Shown: positions 36,000 to 44,500 of the stretch, piece by piece
How positions within the stretch are numbered: the first letter of the stretch is position 1
How the letters are laid out: each line of letters opens with the position of its first letter
Assembly: GCA_030248135.1 (NCBI GenBank)
Contig: JASANC010005304.1
Location: 1-64,000 of the forward strand
DNA: 64,000 nucleotides
From: Theristus sp. LFF4_11
Lineage: Eukaryota; Nematoda; Chromadorea; Monhysterida; Xyalidae
Reading direction: 5' to 3'
Program-made: the position numbers and the translations under genes
Notes under the pieces: model-generated
Told to the model about the DNA's origin: nothing
The model's input: only the letters and a program-made list of their open reading frames with translations
Database searches by the model: none

Positions 36000-37082
36000 C
36001 TATTGCTTCTACAGCAACAACAACATCAACAACAACAGCAATTACAACTGCAGCAGCCCGGTAGTAAAGCAGCGCAGCTAGTGATTCAACCGCAGCAACT
36101 AAACGACCAACGGCGATATTCGGTTGGTGGTGCGATGGTGGCGACGACACCGATCAGTCCGTATGATCCGAACGGTGCTGCCGTCAGCAACCAATCGCCT
36201 TGGAAGCCGATGCCGGACATTTCAGCACCGTGGCACCAGCAACAACAGCAAGCATCGTTAACGCAAGGTAAATCGAGTCTCATGGCTGTGTGCCCAAGCT
36301 TTGCTGGTTTGGAAACTGGTTATTCTTGTGCATATGCCTGACACTTACAATGTGTCGAATAAAATCAATCAATCAATCAATAGTAACTTTCATTACGGAG
36401 ACCACGCAAAACGCATTTCTGTTGCAAAATTTCAGATACGCTTCTTCAACAACACCAACATCAACAACAACAACAGCAGCTTCAGTTTCACCAACAGGTG
36501 CCTGCTCAATACAATTCGCACAGCTATCAGGTGCAGTCGACCATGTCCAACGTTTATCACTCGTCAATGATGCCACCGAACGGCAATACGAATAATGCCA
36601 ATGGTCCTTTAATTAATTCGTCCTCAATGCAACAAACTACTCATTCTGTTCAACCGCCCACACCGATGATGCAGCCAGACTCAACCGGGCAGACGATGTC
36701 GTTTGAGGTGAGCGTTTTTATTCGAATCGGTTCGGTTTCGTTTTGCATTTAGCATTAGCAGATTTATGTATTGAATTTTTTTTCAAGGGATAAATTTTCA
36801 GTGTACTGGTAAAATTCTCAAAATACTGTAGCCAAATGTTTGCAGGCGCAGTCGTCGAACATGGAGCCGAGCTGGTTTGACTTTGGACTCGGCACTGAGG
36901 TGCAGTGTTTTGTCTTTCTTCACCATTTGTTTGAATTATTAGGTTCACAAAAAATAATAGCAAATTTTTCCTGTAAACATGCTTTCCAGCATTTCGTTTT
37001 CAAACCGCTCCTACGTACGCATTTTCAGTTCAACATGGATGACGACGCAACGCGCAGTTTTGTACAACGTCTGCTGAGCTGA
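14658..37082 (+). CDS. p160/SRC-type nuclear receptor coactivator (NCOA/taiman-like)
   Basis: Transcriptional coactivator that binds ligand-activated nuclear receptors through LXXLL boxes and recruits acetyltransferases. Exons: 14658-14826, 15708-15905, 16528-16612 (alternative donor 16619), 16823-17047, 28281-28908, 29031-29140, 30616-30772, 30948-31073, 31492-32071, 32358-32709, 33020-33191, 33275-33488, 34043-34165, 34232-34391, 34763-35021, 35348-36267, 36436-36707, 36846-36899 and 37029-37082. About 1,600 residues, the usual p160 size. Domains: end of bHLH (ENQYLHELACLI, the p160 signature helix); PAS-A with GPMVLEALDGFFFVLNHEG, nearly identical to vertebrate NCOAs; SANFLCNFLLEPN; CCLICVARQ before PAS-B; PAS-B with RGRSLYEHTARDD; AT-hook-like RPRGGGRKKK; LXXLL boxes LKDLL and LSRLL; polyQ; and a short C-terminal helix, FVQRLLS. 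Most splice phases agree. The 5' exons are not located, and exon 3/4 boundaries are the weakest. An 11.2 kb repeat-filled intron follows exon 4. Confidence 0.88.
14975..15160. other. GC-rich unassigned block in p160 intron 1
   Basis: A GC-rich island (GGTTCACCATCCCGTGGAA, CTCGCCACGTGAGGGAGC with a palindromic CTC.CCACGTG.GAG) inside AT-rich intron. It could be a repeat of a family not otherwise present here. Not coding in any frame I trust. Confidence 0.3.
16719..16797. mobile_element. Palindromic mini-element P, copy 1
   Basis: About 79 bp, nearly a full palindrome: GTGCATTCGTGAAGCTGTAT ... ATACTGCTTCATGAATGCGC around a GTGACCGCG/CGCGTCAC core. It ends 25 bp before the p160 exon at 16823. 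Confidence 0.7.
18991..20035. mobile_element. TIR-bounded module M1 of the composite element
   Basis: Inverted ends of ~145 bp (GCGGGAGACGCATATAAAAG ... TACTTGTATCCGTGTGTACC). The interior includes a family Q MITE (about 19244-19513) and GC-balanced unique sequence. Copies: M2 23903-24891, M3 (left end missing) 24892-25587, M4 46131-47124 and M5 61959-63017. Confidence 0.75.
20130..21455 (+). repeat. 149-bp tandem array A1
   Basis: About nine units. Spacing between successive GTGATCAGCG boxes is 149 bp (20685/20834 and 21131/21280). The unit contains CGATTTCGCCAATTTCCACG, GGCCGATTCGCCCGAAATCG, TCACGATTC, ATCTAGAGTTGCTCAC and CGCATTGAATTAC. It has local dyad symmetry around GAAATCGTCACGATTC. 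Confidence 0.85.
22683..23830 (-). repeat. 149-bp tandem array A2
   Basis: About eight inverted units (AATCGTGACGATTTCGGGCG, GAAATTGGCGAAATCGGTCC). Central units are nearly identical; edge units are more diverged, as expected for unequal exchange. Confidence 0.85.
24092..24306. mobile_element. MITE family W, copy 2
   Basis: Same family as 1804-2012, nested in module M2 of the composite element, so this insertion is younger than that module. Confidence 0.65.
24892..28003 (+). mobile_element. Composite repeat element E3
   Basis: Begins inside a module (interior equivalent to M1 from about 19330, right terminus at 25587), then the linker, 149-bp array (25690-27300), 172-bp units (27420-27705) and GC-rich end 27706-28003 closing CGCTCGCGCATCCGCATGAT. 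The left module terminus is missing, probably lost at the junction with E2. Confidence 0.7.
25690..27300 (+). repeat. 149-bp tandem array A3
   Basis: Roughly eleven units of the 149-bp family. The last unit runs into the GGACTAGACC transition, the same array boundary as in E1. Confidence 0.85.
28023..28241. mobile_element. MITE family W, copy 3
   Basis: Starts TAATCATTGCTTTTGGTTCT and ends ...AAGAAAAGATAA, 40 bp before the p160 exon at 28281. Divergent from the other copies. Confidence 0.6.
30792..30870 (-). mobile_element. tRNA-derived SINE, copy 4 (5'-truncated)
   Basis: Only the 3' body (GCGTTCTGTACGCTTCTCTG, GGGTTAGCCCTGGCTAA) and the (AAC)n tail, read on the minus strand. It begins about 20 bp after a p160 donor. 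5' truncation fits target-primed reverse transcription. Confidence 0.7.
31400..31472. mobile_element. Palindromic mini-element P, copy 5
   Basis: GAGCATTCATGAATGGGTCT ... CTGCTTTATGAATGCCGCTTAA, diverged palindrome ending 20 bp before the p160 exon at 31492. Confidence 0.6.
32818..32956. mobile_element. MITE family R, copy 2
   Basis: Near-identical to 10107-10244 (GGTAGACGCATACCGCGGTG, CAGACAGATCTTATAGTCTG). It occupies much of the 310-bp p160 intron 32710-33019. High similarity to copy 1 suggests recent activity. Confidence 0.7.
33524..33806. mobile_element. MITE family Q, copy 1
   Basis: 283 bp with inverted ends TACGGTATGGCCGAATAAA and TTTACTCGGTCATTCCGTA. Interior GAGAAAGAATGAACAGAATA. 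Also found at 19244-19513, 46574-46836 and (fragmentary, inverted) near 62306. Lies in a p160 intron 35 bp after the donor. Confidence 0.75.
34448..34662. mobile_element. MITE family W, copy 4
   Basis: GATCTTTTATTTTGGTCCCG...GTCGCAGGTCTTAAAGAAAA; together with the palindrome at 34679-34756 it makes up most of a 371-bp p160 intron. Confidence 0.75.
34679..34756. mobile_element. Palindromic mini-element P, copy 2
   Basis: GGGGCATTCATGAAGCAGTA ... TACTGCTTCATGAATGCCGC then TTAA. It ends 6 bp upstream of the p160 exon at 34763, so its 3' end supplies the sequence just upstream of the acceptor. Confidence 0.8.
35188..35265. mobile_element. Palindromic mini-element P, copy 3
   Basis: TAAAGGGGCATTCATGAAGC ... 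CATGAATGCCGCTTAA with a TAGCTA-centred core; TAA/TTAA at the borders. Confidence 0.8.
35856..35999 (+). repeat. CAA/CAG tract encoding 48 consecutive Gln in the p160 protein
   Basis: Uninterrupted glutamine codons, mostly CAA with scattered CAG. It is followed by LLLL and more Q/H-rich sequence to about 36055. Mixed codons argue for selection on the protein tract rather than pure slippage. The minus strand reads as a spurious polyleucine frame. Confidence 0.95.
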
Positions 37083-38515
37083 TGTTGTTGCTTGCAGTGA
37101 GCAAAAAATACAAAAATCTCGAGCGGTCGTGAAACATCCGTGTACGATGATATCAGTACATGTAATTAACTCCAGACAATCTCCAGAAAACAGCCATGTC
37201 GATGTAAAACTTTTCAGTTATGCATTTAGGTTTAACAACTTTAGATTTTTTCAGAACTAATTTGAAAGCTCCTGTCAATTTGACTTTGTGAATTTTGTTT
37301 TTATCTTATGTTTTATTTCTTGTTTTCTGCGCATTTGTTCGTTTCTCATTTTGAATTTCATGTTTTGTTTACATTGCATTTTACTAGTTCACTAGTTTTG
37401 CAGCGGATTTTGGATTTGATATGTTCCAATTCAAATGTTTTTTTCTGATTGCTATCAGTACAATCAGGGCAAAACGGGACTTTTTTGCGCTGAATTGTTC
37501 GAGCATTGTATTTATAATCAACTGCTTTCTTGTTGTCTTTTTTTGTGGATGAAAATTGTACCAGCCAATTTTAATTAATCACATCTGTATTAGCCTTATA
37601 AACAATTTAGATGTTTTCTTGCCTTGAATCTGCAATTTCACGCTGCGTAAACTTTAAAAATTGGGTACCATTTTAACGACTTTTTAGTTCCTTCGTTTTG
37701 GCGCTATTGGTTATGTGAAAATAATCTTGTCGAAATCGGTGTTTATCGACAAAAAATAATTTCCAATTTGCCACTACTGTTTGACGCAACTAATAGTCAT
37801 TACAACAGAATAATCTACACTTATTGAACGTGTGCAAAATATATTCAAAGCTATATGGTACCGCTATGTTAGGTTGTTCAATGTTCTTTCAAGTCAATTT
37901 CTTTTGTGGTTTAAAGTTATGTAGCATGTGCGATTTGTTTATTGAGACTTATCACACAAAGGTGTGGACATACAAATGCAAACAAGTAGGTGCAAAAAAT
38001 GTATATGAACGTGTGCACAAATGTCTCTAATCTTTGTCTGGCAGGTTAAGATAATCAAAGTGTAATTGAATGTCCTTTGTGTGCCCGATACCTTTGGGAA
38101 TCCGATCTTCTTTAAAGCGTATTGTTTTTGCCTGTGATATCTTAAAATTTTTCAAATAACTTCATGAAACTGATATGGTTGCACGCACGGTTCGCGATAC
38201 ATTGATATGGTAATGACCCGATTGTACAAAAAAAAAGAAAATAATAAACTAAAAAAGCTGGATCTTGTGTTTACATTTCATTATTTTTTGCAGTTTCTTT
38301 TTTCTCACTCTGGACGCTTGTGCACATATGAAAATAATAACTTTTGTGAATACTATTTTTGCATAATATAAATATACTAAACTAAATAATAAGAACAATG
38401 TGGAAATTCAAGCAATTGGAACGAACGTTTACTTACAGATCAGTCCATGTCATTTCCAAAAGTCCAGTGCCAATAGATTTTTTCAAAAATCAGCGTTGCC
38501 ACTGCCAACCTTAAA
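37083..38515. other. Intergenic between p160 and the receptor gene
   Basis: AT-rich 3' flank of the coactivator and presumed promoter side of the ionotropic-receptor-like gene. Poly(A)-signal-like AATAAA occurs at about 38243. No exon or repeat family recognised. Confidence 0.45.
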
Positions 38516-41500
38516 TATGAGTCCACTACGTCTTGGCCTCTCTGGCATTGGCATCCCGTGGTGGTACAGCTGTGTAGTTCAGCAAATTCAACAGTTCACC
38601 TCGCACCAACTGCGACCTTCACACATGTGTCGCTTCCCGGGCATCAATAGCGAGTTGACCGATTACTTGCTCGCAGCGGCGAACGTCAACTACAGCGTGG
38701 AAATTGTCGGCGAATTCCACGAGCAATTCGAGATGATTCGCAATGGCACGTTGGATGGTTCGGCGAATTTGATCGTCACCACGGTCGAACTGGCCGACAC
38801 GTATCTGACGAGCATCCCGGTGTTCTACACGGCGCACGACGTCGTGCTGATTGTGTCCAATCATTTGCAGGTTTGGTTGGAATTCGGTGAAACACAGGCA
38901 AAACTTTCGGGCTTTTTTAAGGTCCGTTTATACCTGACGTATGCAGACGTACGTCGACGAACGTCAGGTATGAACGGAAGTATGCAGTAACACGAGACAT
39001 AAAGTGACGTGACGTGACGTACATGCAACACGGGACCTAAAGTGACGTGACGTGACGTGCCGTACATGCAACACGGAACCTAAAGTGACGTGACGTGACG
39101 TGACGTGCCGTGCCGTATGCGCATACGCCAGGTATAAACGGGCCTCTAGAGGTTTTTTAAGACTCGCTTTTTGAGAATACCGTCCCACCCCTCCCACCTC
39201 TAGGCACTAGAATGCAAAATTTCTCCAATTTAAATGAATCATAACCATTCTGACCGCCTTGACGCGCTGATTCCGAAAATCACATTTGTTTTTTGATTTG
39301 AGGTCATTTAGGGCCCAAAAATGGCCAAAAACCGTTTTTTCGGGGCCCTTTCAAAAAATAGTGTTTTTACGCTTTTTAATGAAGCTACGACAAAAATAAA
39401 AAAAACATTCGATTCGTCTTGATCTGCTGAACATTTTTTACTAATATACTATGCCCTAAAAACGCGGTCTAAAGGGCTATTTTTTTAAAAAACTGGTTTT
39501 GGTCCCAGTATTTCACGTTTTTTTGGTCCTTTAGAACCGTTTTCGGGGCATAGTGTAGGGGTGCACCAAAAAGCTTTCCGAAAGAGCTAGCTTTGTGCAA
39601 AGTTTCATTTAAAAAAAGGCGCCCCATGTAACTAAAAAATATTTTACTTTTGGTACCCGGATCGCGATTATGGTCAGCACGAAACCGACATGCCCCTGAA
39701 CATGTACCTGCTGCTGTGACCAGGCGCACTGCCAGACAGAACAAACTAGTGCACCTAAAAGCTCACCGCACAAGCTTATTATGTTCTAGGAATTAGCTGA
39801 TGAAACAATTATTCAGTGCCACAACAGCAAAGCAATTGTTGCTTTCGATGTGTCAACCTTTTTCTAAAAAAACTGATAGTACTGCTAGTTTTCGGTTTTT
39901 TTCAGTGACTCAGAACCGTTTTCGGGGCCTAGTATAGGGGTGCACTGAAAAGCATTCCGCAAGAGCCAGCTCAGTGTGAAATTTTATTTAAAAAAAGCGT
40001 CCCCCATGTAACTAAAAAGTATTTTACTCTTGGTACCCGGATCGCGATTATGGTCAGCACGAAACCGATTCTAGGAATTAGCTGATGAAACAATTATTCA
40101 GTGCCAAAACAGCAAAGCAATTGTTGCTTTCGATGTGTCAATCTTTTCAACCTTTCAAAAAATAGTGTTTTTTTAGCTTTTTAATGAAGCTACGACAAAA
40201 ATAAAAAAACCATTCGATTCGTCTTGATCTGCTGAACATTTTCTACTAATATACTATGCACTAAAGATGCGGTCTAAAGGGCTATTTTTTTAAAAAAAAC
40301 TGGTTTTGGTCCCAGTATTTCACGTTTTTTGGTCCTTTAGAACCGTTTTCGGGGCATGGTATAGGGGTGCACCAAAGGTATGGTATAGGTCTGTGTTGCT
40401 TTGAGTTCAGTGTGATGCTGTTTTTAGAACCAGCGTATTTTTTGTTTATCTTTTTTTCGGGTTTGCAACGATTTGTTTTGTTTCGAACAAAAGTCGTTTC
40501 TCTTTGTGAAGCAAGTAAACATTATAGGATGATCCTGCATGGCTGTCGCCGTACGATGAACTTGCTGAGTCCTGGGTGGCCGAACAAGAGCAAATTTCCA
40601 CAGAAGTCGAAACAAGTTCAGTCATTCGTTCACGCACATTACGCAGCGTGTATGCAGATTGGTATTCTTTGGAAGCTGTGCAGGACCGAAACCGTCGTGT
40701 GTGATGCAATTTTTATTCAAAAATTCAGTATTATTCGTTTTCTGGGAACATTTACATTCGAAAGCAAACATTGCTCTGTTGTAGCACTGAATCATTGTTT
40801 CATCACCTGATTCTTAGAACATTATTAGAACTTAGAACTAGTCTTGTGGGCTTTTAGATACACTAGTTTATCTGGCAGAACCACTGGTGGCAGCACGATA
40901 CAAGTTTTGGTGTGTATCAGTCTCGTGCTGATCGTAATCGCTGTGGGTACTGACAGTACAACAACTTTTTATTCATATGGCGGACGCTTTTTCAAAATGA
41001 AATTTTGCATAGACCCAGCTTTTTCAGAATGTTTTTTAGTGCACACTCATACTATGCCCCAAAAGCGCTTCCGAACCACTAAAAAACCCAAAAAAACAGT
41101 ACTATCAGTACTCCAGAAAGATTCACATACGAAGGCAATAATTGTTCTGCTGTTGTAGCACTGAATAATTGTTTAATCAGCCGATTCTTAGAACATTATT
41201 AACTGGTCTCATGGGCTTTTAGGTGAACTAGTTTGTTCTGTCTGGCAGTGCGCCTGGTCACAGCAGCAGGTACATGTTCAGGGGCATGTCGGTTTCGTGC
41301 TGACCATAATCGCGATCCGGGTACCAAAAGTAAAACATTTTTTAGTTACATGGGGCGCCTTTTTTTAAATGAAACTTTGCACAAAGCTAGCTCTTTCGGA
41401 AAGCTTTTTGGTGCACCCCTACACCATGCCAGAAAACGGTTCTAAAGGACCAAAAAACGTGAAATACTGGGACCAAAACCAGTTTTTTTAAAAAATAACC

Positions 41501-44500
41501 CTTTAGACCGCATTTTTAGGGAATAGCATATTAGTAAAAAATGTTTAGCAGATCAAGACGAATCGAATGGTTTTTTTATTTTTGTCGTAGCTTCATTAAA
41601 AAGCTTAAAAACACTATTTTTTGAAAGGGCCCCGAAAAAACGGTTTTTGGCCATTTTTGGGCCCTAAATGACCTCGAATCAAAAAACAAATGTGATTTTC
41701 GGAATCAGCGCGTCAAGGCGGTCAGAATGGTGTATGATTTAGTTTATTTTGAAAAACTTTGCATTCTAGTGCCTAGAGGGGGTTGCTATTCTGAAAAATC
41801 GGGTCTTAAAACGTTTTCCAATCTTTTTCTCAGATTGTTCACTTCGAAAGTGAACTGTGGAACGCATTCAGCGTGTTTCCGTGGAGCATTTGGCTACTGA
41901 CATTTACAGTAGTCGTTTTGGTGCGTGTACTAATGACGACTGCTGACATCGCCATCAATGTTCGGCGTCATGACGCATCGAACGACGATGAATCGAATTG
42001 TAAACAGAAAAAAGTCTTGCTGTGCGGCTCGAATCTGCTCTGGATGAGCGCCATGTGGATGCTGGTGTTCATCTGCGGCCTGTACGGGTGAGTCCGTGAG
42101 TGAGCCAAAGTCGGACGGTATCTCAGACGGAGGAGCATGAATGAAAACACTAAAAAAATGCAAAAATCCTGTGCAACATTCGTTCCATGCCCAAAAGTTC
42201 ATGTTATGCGAAAAATCCATCTTGTTTGGTTCGATTCACATGCTCATGCAAACCAACGAACTCTATCCACCTCTGTGCAGTAACACGCTGCTGAGCACTT
42301 TACTGCTGCCGGACACGCGCCCCGAAATCACGGACGCCAAATCGCTCATAGCAGCGATGGAGAGCGGACGTGTGCGACTGGCGTACGACCACGATCATCG
42401 GGCGATCGACGAGGCGCTGCGCAACGCCACCGAGCAGACCAGACCACTGTTGTACCGAATGAAGCGGACGCTTCGAATGCGTCCCGCCGCACGACCGGAG
42501 TATCAATCTGAGGTTGGTGTGCAAAAACAATTGCTGTGAGAGACGGGGTTGCAGCAGCGATTTGCACTTGCGGCATGTCTAGCTACATATCGGAATGGAG
42601 TCGCATCTGTTCGTTGAATCGAACAGCTTGACGTTCATGTGGACAGCTGACGTTGAAATCTGGCGGATTTGTTGGCGTTGTGAAACGCCACTAGGCGGCG
42701 ATGTCTACGCCAGATTTTTGTCACAGTGTCACTTAGTATGTCTAATTAGGCCGTTCACGGTTTGGTGAGAGTGGAATTCGCTAAATCGCCAATTAAACAA
42801 TTCATGCAGTTCCAACCGCTTGTGAATTTCTATTTGCTCACAACTGCGGATTGGCTGGATCTTCAAATTCAGGTAGATTTTATCATCATGACATAGATGT
42901 ATCAACACAATGCAGCCAATTAACAACCGTCTGCTCCCAAAGTTTTATTTGACCTCAAAGGTATTCGAAGAAGTGGAACAAGGCCGAATTGGTCTGCTGT
43001 CGCTTCGTCTGAGCGCGAATGCAGTCGTGTCCCGTCTGTGCAATGTTCGTCTTGTGGAATTGCGCGATCTAGAAATGCCGCCACAGTACGCGGGCCTGAT
43101 GTTCAGGGCGGACCCGAAACTGCGTCAAACCCTGTACACGTTGAACAACGCCATTACTACAGAATTCGGATACACTTTTCGGGTAAATGCATTGACAAAT
43201 AAAGAGCAGCGGCGTGTGCGTTTTGATCTGCTCACGGACAAACAAGTTGTAAACTACCGTATTACCCTAATTAAACCCCCCGCCCCCACCATTAAACCCC
43301 CCCCCCCCCCACCAATAAACCCCCACCCCCTCGACAAGTTTCCAAATAATCCCCCCAAAAAAATAATCCCCCATGGGGGATTATCATGCGGATGCGCGAG
43401 CGAGCGCCAGCGAGCGTACAGCGCATCACGCATAATATGAGCCGTTTTCCCCTCGCGCGCGTTTTTCAAACTTTCTCGCTGCCCTGCAGCGAGCATAGTA
43501 TAAGCCACAAACTTGGTTCTGTGCACACGAAACGAACACCCAAAGTTGTGCTTGGAGCCGCGAAAAAATTTTCATCGGACGATTTTTCATACGCTCTAGA
43601 CACGAAAAACCTATTCTGAAAATCGTGTTACTTCTTTCTCTTTCTATTTTTTTTTTCTGGTATGTAATCAACATGTGTGCGCCCTTTCAGTTTTTACCTG
43701 CGACACTTTCACAGTCGAACAAAAATGTTTCCTGGGGTAATTCCATCCGGAGATTTTGAAAATTGGGTTAATTTTTTACCCAGACCCTGTTTTTGGGTAA
43801 AAATTGGGCATTTTTAAAAGTTCGCAGGGTTTTCACCTGGTTTTAAGTGTGCGCTCTTTCAATTTTTACCTGCGACACTTTCACAGTCGAACAAAAATGT
43901 TTCCTGGGGTAATTCCATCCGGAGATTTTGAAAATTGGATTAATTTTTTACCCAGACCTTGTTTTGGGTAAAAAATTGGGCATTTTTAAAAGTTCGCAGG
44001 GTTTTCACCTGGTTTTAAGTGTTCGCTCTTTCAATTTTTACCTGCGACACTTTCACAGTCGAACAAAAATGTTTCCTGGGGTAATTCCATCCGGAGATTT
44101 TGAAAATTGGATTAATTTTTTACCCAGACCTTGTTGTGGGTAAAAAATTGGGCATTTTTAAAAGTTCGCAGGGTTTTCACCTGGTTTTAAGTGTTCGCTC
44201 TTTCAATTTTTAGCTGGAACACTTTCACAGTTGAACAAAAATGTTTCCTGGGGTAATTTCATCCGTAGATTGTGAAAATTTTTTTGCCCGGGCATTTTTT
44301 CGTCAAAATTGTGCATTTTTTACAGTTCGTAGCATTTCGACTGGGTATCAGCTTTTCACTCTTACAAATTTTGTCTGAGCTACGAAAAATAATAGGAAAA
44401 AGGTCTAGTCCGTAGGAATTCAATGCGCTGATCACGGATTTTGGGTTAGTTTTCTTACGTGAGCAACTTTAGATACTGAATCGTGACGATTTCGAGCGAA

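Noticed and set aside
35637..36150. Long minus-strand polyleucine and polyvaline open frames
   Set aside because: They are antisense readings of the CAA/CAG tract in a well supported plus-strand p160 exon.
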